A stretch of 64,000 nucleotides of DNA from Monomorium pharaonis (Eukaryota > Arthropoda > Insecta > Hymenoptera > Formicidae). This document shows, piece by piece, positions 38,232-51,100 of this stretch. The stretch spans positions 15,273,496 to 15,337,495 of the forward strand of contig NC_050468.1 of assembly GCF_013373865.1 (NCBI RefSeq), in the 5' to 3' direction. A program made the translations under genes and the position numbers. A model generated the notes under the pieces. The model was not told the DNA's origin, did not search any database, and was given only the letters and a program-made list of their open reading frames with translations. Each line of letters begins with the position of its first letter. Position 1 is the first letter of the stretch.

Positions 38232-38579
38232 ACAACTACTTCATAATTAAAATATTTTTAACTAATTATGTGATTACAAAAGTTCTTTTATAAAATTTTT
38301 TATAAAAGAGTTAATTACGGTAATTTAATTTTGTATAGGAAAGCGTAAATAATATAATATTATCTTATAATACGACAAGTTTTTTTGTTTATCTTTGTCA
38401 TCTTTAATCTAAGTTGTTACAAACAACATATAGCGTTAGAATAATGATATGCTGTTATTGCTATCATTTTATCGATATACAAAAAGGAAATATACAAAAA
38501 AACTTAATTAGAATAAGAAAATAATTTTAGGTTAACGTCGCTCTAATCATTAATTAACGTTAAATTAACCTTCTCCGGT

Positions 38580-39080
38580 TTTGCTCGCGTGTCCCGCTCG
38601 ACATGTTGTAGTTGCTATATTTGCGAGAGAAATATGCATCCGATCGATATTACGAGATATACCGTGCTCATCTATAATGCATCAGATCTTCTCGAAACAA
38701 GAAAGCGCTCGCGCCCATCGCCGTCCGCCATACTTTCCGTCGTTACACCTGGTCCACCACCATAATTCCGTGCTAAAAACTTCTTACAGCTTGTCTGCCA
38801 CTGCGCCCTCCCTCAACTCTACCGCGCACGAACAACGAACATTCCTGAGTGCATGTGGTTTTTCTGACGACGAACTTCCGAGACAATCTGCCGTTATATC
38901 TGTATCGTGCATTATATCGAGAAAGTAGAAAGTCGCGCGCGCGGGCCCTTCGGAGAGATACAGCTTTATCTTCCATCCCTCGAATAGAGTTTGAAAGTAA
39001 GGCGCCGCGTCTAGGCGGGCAAACCCGCGTCGTCGCAGCCGACGAATCTTAATTAACTAATTAATTAATTAATTTCGCAC
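38580..39080. other. GC-richer patch with overlapping chance frames
   Basis: Frames are open on both strands (38581-38928 and 38849-39052 plus; 38773-38976 minus). The patch ends in an (AATT)n tract at 39049-39075, with a CT-rich tract following at 39171-39199. No gene is supported. Confidence 0.3.
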
Positions 39081-39170
39081 GCAGTTATCAGATAGAGTGC
39101 CGGCTCGCCTCCTGGAAACTACGCAGACACCAGATATATCGGTTTAGTTTCTCGGCACAGCTCGAACTCA

Positions 39171-39199
39171 TCTCTCTCTCTCTCTCCCTCTCTCTCTCT
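39171..39199. repeat. Imperfect CT microsatellite
   Basis: CT dinucleotide tract interrupted once by CCC. Confidence 0.9.
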
Positions 39200-39599
39200 A
39201 CCATCACCTCCACACTAACTAACGAGGATTCGCGTTGTTGTTGTTGCTGTAGGACCTCCTCTTCCTTATCCTTTCGCTAGATTACGGAGGAAACTTGGGC
39301 CCGCGTGAACAAAGCCATGTCATGACCACGTCATTGCTTTTATATTAAAATAAAGTTCTTACTCTTCATTATGTTGAAGCTCCAAGCGGCTTCACGTCTC
39401 CGGTAGTGATCAATTGAGAGGGCACGGATTACTTTAATCCTTATTATAACTATTGTGCACAAAAATTTTTTATCAAATATTGAGAAATATTTTCGGGCAC
39501 ATTATACACCTTAAAATGAACGGGATGAATAACGTAACAAATAAAGGGACACATTTAATATAATATTAGAAAATATATATAACGCATATTTTAATGATA

Positions 39600-39626
39600 A
39601 CATTATTTTTTTGTTTCAGGTAAGTT
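39600..39626 (+). promoter_or_regulatory. Candidate recursive splice site (acceptor abutting donor)
   Basis: A T-rich tract leads to TTTGTTTCAG ending at 39619. It is followed with no gap by GTAAGT at 39620-39625. An acceptor fused directly to a full-consensus donor is the form of ratchet points described in long insect introns: the intron is removed in steps and no exon is kept. A branch-like TTTAATGA lies about 30 bases upstream. If real, it means this part of the window is inside a long + strand intron. It could also be a chance junction in AT-rich DNA. Confidence 0.45.
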
Positions 39627-39630
39627 ACTC

Positions 39631-41429
39631 CGTCACATTTGATAGCCTTGTTTGGAAGCTAAGTATGTAAGTCTTGTTATTTTTAATAAGTTAATATCTG
39701 ATAAGTATGAGAAATTACTTAACGAATATGCGAATATAAGAATTGCTATTTATATGTATGCTCCGATTTTTTAAAAAGTTTTTGGAAATTGGCCAGATTC
39801 TACAGAAACTATCCAATAATGAACATATATATGTATATATTTTTTACAAAATATGTTTAAATTTATTTGTACATAACATTTTACATGATATGATATTTTT
39901 ATATAAATTAATACTTTTGCTTTGATAATTGAATATTAGCCACAATTTATTCTTATAAGTTTCTTTACTGAAATATTATTCTAATACATATTCACATTCT
40001 CGTATGTAATATTTTATCGAGAAAACTTTTATGTATCTCAGCTTCGAAATATGCGAACTGGATGCATCATTTAGAGTCGGTCCAGTTGTAAATTTCGTAC
40101 GCAGAATAATGAACTTTTACTAGATGTATGCTGTCCGCTCGGTAACGCATTTTTCTTGCGACCTCGGAGCTGTTTTACGACCTTTATTTCGTACCGCGTT
40201 ATACTTGCAATGGTGTTGAAAAACGGATTTCATCGTTGGTCGTCGCAATGCTTATACACAGCCGGCTTTGCGACGCGTTACGACTGCACAGGTTCTAAAC
40301 CTCGAGCCTATAATCCACGAAAGGTTAACGATGAGCATAACGGCGTTACTATAACCTAGCCACTATGAACCGAAACACGCTCTAACTATCCATTAAATCG
40401 TCGCGTTCTTAACTCCCGAGATGACCAATTTTATGTGTGTCGAATTCTCCGTTTCTCATCGTATCATGTCTTTCATTTTACGACTTCAAATGGTATAGAT
40501 TTCATAAATATTGTTATATAATTATATTATTATTATATAACACATAATACATGAAAACTAACCTTTTAAGAATATTTTTGGCTGTAATACTTTTTTAAGT
40601 AAAACATTTATTTAAATAGAAGACATGATATATTCACGTATTCCGAAATTTTATAAAATAGCTGGAGTGACTTTATAATCCGTGGTTTTCTCTTATGCAT
40701 AATATTTAAACGTAATTAAATTAAATATACATTATTAATTTTATTTTAATAATGCAATACCGAAAGTATCTTATCAATAGATTGATTATAACTTTTTTAT
40801 ATGACAAATATTTCTATGACTTGTAATTTGCATTTTGCTTATGGTATAAAATAAAGAATTATATTATTTTTTAATATTTTTTAAACATTTTATTAATTAG
40901 TTTGTAAAATAGCTGATTTGTTAAACAGTTTCTAAGGTAGATGAAAAATAATCATACTTTTACAAATCTATTGACCGATTTGATAATTAAATTCCAATAA
41001 AAACTGTCAATTTCAAGCTGTTGGTTTATACGTTCGAATACATTTAGGCCTCTGCATTTCTGTCTCTTGAATGCGTGCGTATGCCAAGTGAGAGTTTTAT
41101 TAAATTCCAATGGCGCGCCATGGAATGAGAGAAAATTTTTGTACCAGCCGCGACCCGATGTCTACTCTGCGGATGTCATAAAATAAAAAATGCTGTAAAT
41201 GCTTTGAAAGTATTGTACAAAGAAATCGATACGTGCCTTGAACGAAAGACAACTTGCAACAAAAAAATTCTGCGCTTTATGAAAAAGAAAATTTGAAGAA
41301 AAGTAAAAAAAGTTGACAACATTCTTTTGAATGTAAAATTGATATTAAATTAGTTAAAACATTTATTTATATTTATTGTGAGTATTTATCAATGAAAATA
41401 TTCGTATAATACTTACCGGAGTTAGAGCG
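39631..41429. other. AT-rich stretch, no gene seen
   Basis: A moderately GC-rich piece lies at 40050-40440. A quasi-palindrome of about 23 bases centred on GGCGCGCC lies at 41104-41126. Nothing else is supported. Confidence 0.5.
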
Positions 41430-42070
41430 ATTAGGAGAGAAAATTGGCATCGAGAGAAACGTTTTTCGCACGACGCAAGAGCGATTTGTCTTCTCAGCGT
41501 TGAAACTTTTCTTCATAGCTATTCAGAACGGAATAAAGCTGACGCGATTTCTTTTCCTTCCGCGGAAATAAGCATGAAGTCACCCAGCGAAAGGAACGAC
41601 CGTCCAGTAGTACTAACATTTTTCCTGGAGCATATCTACGCTTCGGGAGGGAAAGCTCTGTCGGAAGCGCGGGCCAGAAATACCGTAATCAAGAACGAAC
41701 TCGGTCTCGGGCCGGGCGCAGCTATTTTCTCAACGAAGAAGTAACGGTGCCACTTAGCCGGCTGGCTTTAATGTTTACGCGTCGGAACTTCGAGCGGGAC
41801 TCAACTTTTAAATGCCGTCTTCGTTAATGCTTCAACTAAAATGTTCATAACTTCTCGTCGCACCGCACACCGAATCGCGGACCGTTCTCTTTCATCGTGA
41901 TAAAGCGCGCCGAAAATATTCGTCCGTCTTGAAGACCCGCTTTAGATTTTGATTACGCCGGCGTGTCACGAGGGGAAAAACTTTAGAGCGAAATCCTTAA
42001 ATAGCCTGTTATTTCCGGCTTTTCCGCTAAGCACGATTTGCAGGCAAAAACCGAGGAAAGTTGTAAATAT
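41430..42070. promoter_or_regulatory. GC/CpG-rich patch
   Basis: Sharp GC-rich block. Just to its left, a minus-strand donor consensus (GGTAAGTATT read on the minus strand, at about 41411-41421) would suit an untranslated minus-strand exon in this block. There is no independent support. Confidence 0.2.
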
Positions 42071-43110
42071 ACCACCGACAGTAGCAATATATTGCTTTCG
42101 ATAAATATACTCATGGTAAACATTTTAAAAATAATGTTTTGCCTTAGTGAATCTTTTAAAAAAATATATTTATGCTGTTAAACACATACGTGAAATATTG
42201 GCTATTTAGTTATAAATTATTTATAATTAAATAATTGAAGGTTTTTTACAAAAACTAAAAACATTCAAAAGGTTAAATTTTTAGGAAGCAAAAAGAGTTT
42301 CTTTTCTTCAAACCGTTTATTGAATAAATATAACAATTATTCTCCAGATATAATAGATGCAGAACAAGTGTTGTGGACTTGAATTAATATTTTGAGACCC
42401 ATTTAAGAGGAAAAAAATTAACATTTGAACTTGACTGCTTTGGTTTGCAGGAATTTTATTACTTATTTATCCATCTTATAATATATCCCAAAATATAAGC
42501 AATAATTTGTTTATTTTTTATCTAAAAATTTGCAAGTTATTCTTAGTAAAAACAATTTTTTCTATATTTTTTTTTAAATATGGCAATTTTTCTCCGAATT
42601 ACAGGTATACTAACAAACATTTAAGGTTTAGAATTAATGAGGAATCTATTAAAAAGAGTAAAGATCTCTAGACTTGTTTGATTCTTGCAGTTTTTTTTGC
42701 CTGAACAAAATTGTTTGCGACGTGATGTTACTCATAGAGAATAATCACGGGGCGTCATAACTCAGATTTTTTTTTCCCAAATATTTTTGTACTCTTTAAT
42801 TATAACACATACACAAAATATTTGGATATTTAGTCATAAATTATATAATGTGCTAAATATTTTATTACTTTACAACAAATTTATCTGAATTTATCTATCT
42901 GATCTATAAGTCATTATCCACTTTGTGATTAGTTTCTTCGATATTTAAAGAATTCTCCAACGTATTCCTTACGAGGTCAAGTTGATCCTTGTTGATATAA
43001 TCTAATTCTATCTATCGATACTTACTTTTCCATTCTACTGAATATCTTAGAATACTTAGTGCACACTAAATAGACCTATTCCACTCTAATCCACTAAGTG
43101 CACGCGAACG
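42071..43110. other. AT-rich stretch, no gene seen
   Basis: A weak acceptor/GT junction lies at 42604/42605 (ATTACAG then GTATAC) behind a T-rich tract. Nothing else is recognisable. Confidence 0.45.
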
Positions 43111-43730
43111 ATTTATCATTCATGTCGTTTGGGTAACCTCGGCGCACCGATGGAACCGCTATCGAAACCTAGCTCAACCGCCTCGTGAGCGCAACGTTCG
43201 TAGATGCGTTTGATACGAAACTGCAAGAGCTTATCAGAAGCGTCTGAGTCGCGGTTAGTCGGTTTGCGGGCTACTAGCATATCAGCTTCGGCAACGAAAA
43301 GGAGAAGCAAACGGCTGGGAGCAAAGGGATAAACCTTTCGCTGGAATCTAATAGAGTTACCGTAGAGTAGAGCGCGTCCGAGCGGATTACGTGAAAATAC
43401 GTCAGGTGTAACTACACAGTAGGTAGGCGCTACATTGCGGTGCACACTGTGACACACATGCACGTGACGGCGAACGGGAAAGGAAGCGCTCGTTGTCGAA
43501 AATGCACCGCACTCGTGGGGTGCGCTCGTCGACGGGGGTTTTATCGGCGGATTAGCATTGCTTTACATAGTCTCGAACGGGTTTGCATAGGTTAGGAGGG
43601 AGAGGAAGGACGGCACGAACCGACGAGGCCACATACAAACCGATTTCCTGCTGGAGCTGGGTCTTGTAATCTCGCGCCGACAGGTTGGAAGAAAGGATAA
43701 CGTACGAAAGTACGTCGACAAGTAAAAGAT
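43110..43730. promoter_or_regulatory. GC/CpG-rich patch with a minus-strand frame
   Basis: A 115-codon minus frame (43116-43463) spans the left half. Its product would be mixed in character with no recognised motif. GC content explains the frame, though it is one of the less repetitive ones in the window. No promoter or splice evidence. Confidence 0.2.
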
Positions 43731-44640
43731 ATGAGCTGTTTATCCTAAGGGCGTCGTGAATATGTTTTAGGTTTAATAATAAATGTAGAGGGCTATATAT
43801 CGAAGGATTTCATCCCTTTACACGTTGTCGGGATAAATATTAATAGAAGCGTACATGTAAAATAAAAATTTACTTATAAAAAATTGTTTATTGAAAAAGT
43901 CATTGATATTTCTCATAAAGAGATTTTTTTAAATCTTATTTTCTACATTTTCCAAGCAAATAGCTCATATATGACCGAAACGATTCTTTCCCGTTGTGCG
44001 AGAGACATGCTGTCTTCAGGGTATCTCGTTGAAGTACAACCTCGGTGCAATTTGTCTCTTTCGCGTAAACATAACAATGATTCATTTTGTCGCTGATGTG
44101 ACATTTACAGAAAAATCTTACAATCTCGCAACATGACATTTGTACTATGGAAAAGATTACGTTTAGAATATGTAGGAATCTTCAAGCCAACTAAACTGAT
44201 ATTTTTTAATATGAATAAGAAAAATAATTTTTTAACTCTTTTTTTATTGTTATTATTATTGAACAAAAAAATAATTTATAAAGATAATTATAATTTCTGT
44301 AGGAACATTAATTGACAATTAATTTACAATTAATTTAGGTGGAATAACCACCTTTTTTTACTAATAAATATAATTTTTTGCCATTCAATAAGCGGTTTAA
44401 AAAAATAACATTTGTTCGATTGTTACGATTTGTTTAAGTCATTTATTCCGTCGTTTTAAATCGTCTTTTCTTCCGTTGTGGTAGATTTTGCGTTTTCTTG
44501 AGACGCGATTTCCTCAAATATTCGTAAGGTACAAAGCCGCTCTCTTGCTTGGCGCGCTACTGCCAGAGCAATATATATATCAGGCATAATGGATATTAAT
44601 TAGAGTGTATTTTAATAGAGGAACAATTAAGAAAGTGGGT
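43731..44640. other. AT-rich stretch, no gene seen
   Basis: Short low-complexity frames only. Confidence 0.5.
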
Positions 44641-46930
44641 CGCACGACCAGTGTAAGAAGGGGCAAGGCAAGAGTGGCAGCGACCGCGATTTACGTCGTG
44701 GGAGGGGACAGGAAGAGAGAGAGAGAGAGAGAGATCGCACGCAAGAGTTTTACACTGTAGGTTCCATTATCTGTCTTCAGCGGCATAATAGAAGCCCCTC
44801 TAATTAGAATGTGCCGCGCGATGCTTTTGTCCTTGGGTAAAAAAAAAAGACGAAGGGGCGAGAGGAAAAGACGCAACCGGAAGGAACGAGAGAAGAAGAA
44901 CACGCTCCTCTCGTCGCTCGACCGGCCGATTTATCTCTGTTCCGTCTTTCTCCGGGCTTCCTTTTTTTTCTCAAATCATAAAGTTCCCTCGACTTTCTCG
45001 CGGCGATTCTTCTTCAGCGAGTGCCTGAAAAACCTTTCGCTATCCACCATGGTGAATCCCGCGAGACGAACTATTTTGACGTCTGTATAAGTTTTTGGCT
45101 TGCAACGCGCGACTACACCATTCTCACCCTCTATAATAAGATACACGGATGTAATATAACTCTCTTCTATAAGAAGGAGTCTTCTATAAGAGGACATAAA
45201 TCTGAAAGTTCCCGCGGTCCAGAAGCCACTTTCGTTCCACCCTACTAATTATGACGTGAGATTTATACCGCGGCCATTAAGACTTATCCGTACAAATAAG
45301 TATGACTTGCCGGGAATAAATTACTCGAATAATTTATCTCGTTCGGCTTATTACGTGCGAAACAAGTTGCGATGACTACAGAATATCGTGCCACAAAGAA
45401 CGAATCTTACAAATTATCCGCGGATTATACATGAGCTTCTTTCCGATTCGCAGTTCACACGATAGAAGTACAAAGAAAGATGGCAGATGGAGTATTGAGA
45501 AACAAATTATTCTTTTACAGGAAAGGGATTTTTTTTAATTATCTCAGAACTTTTAATTGCGATGAATTTTTGAACTCTCTTTGAATTGATATGGATATAG
45601 ACAAAGGATAAATAGATAAGAACAATTACAGCAATTTCTTTTGCTAAACCATTTTTTCCGTGTATTTTTTATGAAGATTTGAAGAGTTATTAAGGATTTT
45701 ACAAAAAGAATAGTCAGAGTTTATGTACTTAGAAAATAGCGTGATACACTGCCATATTCTGTCAGCCCGATCGATACCAATATTACTATCTTTAGCAGCG
45801 TGGTTACCGTCTTCAAGTTAAACATCTCAGGCGGGAAGTTTCCGCGCTTCGGCAGATAAAATCCTTTAAGAGACGTAGAAAAAGTCTTCGACGTAAACGA
45901 AGAAGCGTATAGCGGGAGAAAGCGAGAAGCTATGAGATGACTTCACTTGAAAGAAGAGAGTGGCGAGCGAGCGAAAACATTTGAATAGAAGCGTCCTGGA
46001 TACTCGTTTCCTCGTACTTTCCGGTATCAACGAAGTGAGTGGCTCGAGCCCCCGGTCGTCTGGAGGGAAATTAAGAAGAGCGAAGGGGAGGATTGAAACT
46101 TTAATTGCGTGTACTTTGGACCTAGCCGGTCGATCCCTTCGTATCGGCGATCGAGCGTTTACGATTGCGATCGAAGCCGGCCAGGAGAGCCTTTAATCGA
46201 TAAGATCTGACACCAAAGAAGCACGCGGAGATAGCTGAAAGAGACTGTAGGTAATCGAAGCGTTCGATCGGATTCAATGAAGACGGGCAGGAACGGCAAG
46301 GACCGGTGGTGGTGTCCGGACGGGTTTGGAGCGGAATAGAAAGAATGGAGCCAGAATTATGCAGATACCGGATATCCGATGTAGGTAGTCGGGTATTCTT
46401 CTCCGGGCCGGTCTTTTAGCCAATAGACATCTGGGATTTCCTGAATTGAATGTAAATTACCTTTTGCTCCGTTCGCGAAACGGATCTATCGTTAAGCTCC
46501 TGCAAATAAGGGGGGCACCCGCCGTCTTCTATCGCTTTCTACTCCCGCTCTCCATAGTCTTCCCCCTTTTTTTTTCGCAGCAGTAAGAACGCGAATTGCT
46601 CGTCGGCGAAGTGAGGAAGGCAGTGGCTGCGTCGACAAAGAGAAAGAGACGGCGGGAAAGACCTACTTGGCGAGCAGAAAAACGGAGGAAAATCCTCGAC
46701 CTCTGCGCCAGCAGTTTCCTTCGTCACGTCGAACGTGCCGACGACCTACCGGCGGGTAGATGGGCGCGCGGCGGGTGGCGTACATTAATTTTCCTACGTT
46801 GCGGCAGCAGTGGAATCGAATTTGCGCGGCATTGTCCGCTAATCGGATTTACTTAATGCACGAAACGACGCGTGATTAAACGGCCGCGCGTGATACCCGC
46901 GGAGCCGCGGCGTAATGACCCGATCGTACC
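44640..46930. promoter_or_regulatory. Extended GC-rich region
   Basis: Two GC-rich blocks (44640-45260 and about 45760-46930) are separated by AT-rich DNA. They contain a (GA)10 tract and a near-direct repeat CTTCTATAAGA (at about 45163 and 45183). Many overlapping frames are open on both strands (44809-45090, 45960-46196, 46596-46856 plus; 46539-46727 minus). No exon can be supported. The size of the region suggests a regulatory cluster or an unrecognised promoter. Confidence 0.25.
44715..44734. repeat. (GA)10 microsatellite
   Basis: Uninterrupted GA dinucleotide repeat of 20 bases. Confidence 0.95.
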
Positions 46931-47391
46931 TAATTGCAAGCGCAACAAGATACGAAAATATTTTGGTACACTTGTGCGCCGTGGAGATTCAAGATTTAAA
47001 ATGCAAATGGAAATATGAAATTTCCGTTGGATGGTAAAATATTTTACGGTATGTTGACGTTGTGCGTGTGATTTCATATACATTTTCAAGTTTACCAGTG
47101 CTCCGATAAATTTTTCGGTCTTCAAACACAATTTTAAATTAAATATTAATATCACAATGTTAAATCGAGAATAAATTTAATAATAACGATACTAACAAGC
47201 GTCCGGTGTGATGCCAATAAAAAAATTCCTTTACTAAAAAAAACTGTCGGGAATTTTGGTACTGTAAAGAAATTGTAACGAAAGTTGATTTCTCTTGATC
47301 TCTTTTACATTCCTTTGTTCATTTTAATTTTACTTTTACTTTTTACCAAATTTTGCCTGGAGCTCTTTCTTGAGAGAAATCTTAATTAAAG

Positions 47392-47658
47392 ATGGCGAAA
47401 ATCCTTGAAAATGATAAAGTTCCTGTTGAATTCTTGTTATACAGAAATCAGCGTCGAAAGCGATCCTCAAATTCTAATATGCAACTTTTACGTCTCGCTT
47501 TATTGTCGAATCAAAAATTCGAAAGAATCGCTCTGGCGCTACATTGTTTGCGTCGTCGTGGCCGATCGCTCATGAGTAACGTATGCAAATCGATCGATCA
47601 TCGTTGTCGAGAAGAGCAGTCTCGCGCACGCCGCGCGTTTATGCATCGAGCAAATTAA
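47392..47658 (+). CDS. Unrecognised 88-codon open frame, doubtful
   Basis: The frame starts at an ATG in a favourable context (AAAGATGG) and begins Met-Ala-Lys-Ile-Leu-Glu-Asn-Asp-Lys. It continues as a basic, Leu/Arg-rich chain with several Cys and ends at 47658. The first 50 codons lie in moderately AT-rich DNA, where an open frame is less trivial. The rest enters the CpG-rich block at 47500-48150, where both strands are open. There is no signal peptide, membrane segment or known motif, and no obvious promoter or poly(A) arrangement. It is most likely a chance frame. Confidence 0.12.
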   Translation: MAKILENDKVPVEFLLYRNQRRKRSSNSNMQLLRLALLSNQKFERIALALHCLRRRGRSLMSNVCKSIDHRCREEQSRARRAFMHRAN

Positions 47659-48150
47659 TTGGTCTACACCCCCTTCCGTCTCCCCCTCTCCCTCTCCCCT
47701 CCCTCGACCGCTATCACTCGCATTTACATAAGCGCGCGCCGCTCGAGTTCGCGTTTCCTGCGTCAATTTCGTTATTACTTGAGTGGCCGGCACGGCTCGT
47801 CCAACCCCCACAATTTCACACCAACCTTCGAGAGCCGCCCTATCGAAAAGACCGGGCCGGTTCAGACGAGGCGTTAGTAATGTGTGCGAGCGCGATGAAA
47901 TGCAAACAGGCGCAATATTATTCATTGTTCGCCGGCTTTACACGTACCGGGCTTTGCCGGGCGCTCGGCAGGCCCGGAATGACGCCAGGGACGGATTCTA
48001 TTTGCTTTACGACTGAAAAACGTCCACGTCGTAATTAATCAAATGCATTTGCCCGGCGCGTGTCTGCTTCTTTTTTTTCTTCACGTATGTCTCGCGCGAA
48101 ATATCCGCGTTCCGCTGCCCGCTTGTGCAAACACGAAGTTCTGGAACACT
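47500..48150. promoter_or_regulatory. CpG-rich patch with quadruplex motif
   Basis: Frames are open on both strands (47583-48038 plus, 151 codons; 47539-47925 minus, 128 codons), so composition rather than coding is the likely cause. C-runs at 47669-47703 give a classic G-quadruplex pattern on the minus strand. Confidence 0.25.
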
Positions 48151-51100
48151 CGCACTCCCTTTCAGTCGATGCTACTGTATTTACAGCATTTACGAAAGTA
48201 TATTGTGTACGGTTTCACAATATTCCTCGCTAGTTGTATTGACGTTTGCTCTCGCGTGTCATATGCGCAACGAAATATCGCAAGTGTACGCAAGAAGTAT
48301 TAAAATATCAATTCTTTGCGGTTTTTTTATTTTAGCCTGTCCAAACATTTATTTATAGATATCATGTATACTATATTATTTTCTCTACAATATATTTTTA
48401 TTTTTCAACGCATTTCTGTGAAGTTTAAGTTTGCTAAAAGTTTTACCGAAGCAAAACAAAAAGATTATATGAACAAGTTTGTATGATTGTAAAATTATAT
48501 TAAGAATAATTAAAATACAATAATTGAAATTGTAAAACACACATTAATGAAACATAAATTATTATTATTTCACAAAAGCATCAATAATAGTTAATATAAA
48601 CAAATAGTAATACTAAAAGGTTTATGAATTGAAACATGCAGAAACTTTGCGATCTCTCGCTCGAGATTCTATTAAATTATTTGCAAACTCTGTCGTATAA
48701 TTGCAGAATAACTTACCGCAGTCCTATAATAAACTTGCGTATTACCGCGATCGAAATGACGATGATCCATGTTTGGTTTTACTATTCTATAAATAGATAA
48801 AATTTATCAAAATGTAACTCATTCCTTCGCATTGCTTTTCGTTTGTTTTACCTTACAATAATGCATGATAGCGAAGCATCGATTCCTAGAAGCACTAAAA
48901 TATTAAAAACAGCGCGCCGATCGAATACCATCGATACTCAAGGATCCATTACATAATTCCAAAGAGCAACAATTGGACCGTGTGCTGTAATTATGTAACC
49001 GTCCGTCGTAGTCGAATGTGTAACGAGTCCAAGTTCGCGTGTCACCGCGTCCGAAGTGATTATTATTCTATGATTTCATTCATTATACAGTAAATTATTG
49101 CCTTTATGTTCCGGGGGAATGTGCGACCGCGCATAAGTGCAATAAATAATTAGCCAGCGAATTTGTTGAAAATTCACGGTCTATCTAACTTTGTTATGGC
49201 TTTTGGCGCATGCGAATGGCGAGTAGAAACATAATATTAAAAAGGTGCAACTGAGTTATCTATATTCTTTGTGTCTTCCTTAATGCATAAAATTGCATTT
49301 TTAATGGGTACACTAATACGTGTATCACATCATGCACGCGCGCAAATTGTGAAAATTATCACCACGACTCACTACGAGGAATATGATTTTTTGCTAATTT
49401 ACATCTTACGATTATCTTATTTTTATTTTTTAATATATTTAATATATTAAAATTATTAATTATAAAAAAATAAATATTTTATATATTATTATATAGATCT
49501 TTTTTTCGGAAAAAAATTTTATAATAGAAAAATAATGAAATTGATAAGCGATTCAATCATGACAGTTTTAAAGTTAGAAAGTTGTTATTTAAACTGATAC
49601 TTAATAAATTTGTTTTGTCTTTTTGTTAATTATTTCATTAGCGATTCTTTGTTTCTCTCTGGATTATAGCTTCCATTGCAATACGGAAAGAAAATTCTAT
49701 TCGCTAGTAGCGCTAAGCGGAGTTGGCACAACCCAATGTTAATGGATTGAATTTTTCTTTTTCTAGTAAAACCGTATCGCGTCTGCAAAACTTTTCCTCG
49801 AGCCAATTTTACGTTCGCCCTTTGGCGACGTAGGTTCCTTTGTAACAAGTTGGCTCGCGACAAGCGCGACGGTGGACAGGAAAATAGTCGACTGGGCGAA
49901 AAAAACACGAGAGCGAGAAAAGTGGTGAAGGAGGGAAGGTATTCGCTACCTAAAGCTGCAATTCTAAATTAGCTCGGCTAACGCAGCTTGTTGTATGGAA
50001 CTCTCGATAAACTTTCGTGTAAAAAATGGATTTTTCATCACTGTATGCGATATCCTGTCATACTTCATACTGGTGCATTTGTGTCTTATTCTTCTTAATC
50101 TTTGAATTAGTCTCATCTGTAGTTTTCTTTTATTACCATAACGACGGCTTTGCCGAAATATTATAAAAACGCAGTGTATGTGTTCAATATCTTAATACGA
50201 TTCGTGTATTTTAATATTTTTCTGTTTTTTATCAAATTTATAAATATTCACTACGAAACATGATGATTTGGTAGAACGTAAAAACCAATGTAGACAAAGA
50301 ATCAACTGAATTTTGAACCAATAAAAAAATTGTGCTTAAAATTTACGCAAATACTCGAACGTGATAATAGAATGATCTATGAAATTTTTATATTTTTGAT
50401 ACTGTTTTAAAATGTGACGCATACATTTTTAAAAACGGAGACAAATGGAATTATCTTAATAAAATGCAAAAACTTTCTAAGAGATTCCATTCAAATGTAA
50501 ATTGTTTGAGTTAATAGATAAATATTAATAATATATAACTTTCAAGTACGAAAAAAAAATGTGTCAAGTTATACATCAATAATATCTTCTTCTTTGGAGC
50601 CCAATAGAATTCCGTCCCTCCAGGGACGAGTACCACTTTTTATTATACTTGCAAGTCTGTCCAATGAGAGCATCATTAATTTGTTTAACTTTTTAAGATA
50701 TTTACACTGATCAGTTTGATCTTTTTTATAAGTAATTAATATGGTACCGGAGCATAATTTTTATGAAGAGTTTGTTTATATCATATTGTATCATTTTATT
50801 TATAAATAATTTAATTAAAGAAACCAAATTTAAAAAGAGCATATGTCTACTCCAAACATGACGTCTCATTTTACGTAATGAAACGCCTTATCCTTATTCC
50901 GCTTTCGAGCACTGTTGAGAACTTTCCCGAAGAAGAAGTTAAGAAGTCAAGTGCGCCACGTAATATCTAAAAACTGAAGCGATGCAAGAAGGATGTCGTA
51001 CTACGTACGTCGAGACCCAGTTTGCCCATGAAGCGAAGAGAGCTGTACGTCAGTTAAAAACAAAAAAAAGAAGGAAAAAAGACTGTATACTTTGGTCGTC

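Noticed and set aside
41104..41126. Quasi-palindrome around GGCGCGCC
   Set aside because: It has one unpaired base and is only 23 bases long; short palindromes of this size occur by chance, and nothing nearby gives it a role.
47583..48038. 151-codon + frame overlapping a 128-codon minus frame at 47539-47925
   Set aside because: Both strands are open over the same GC-rich bases; no domain is seen and composition explains it.
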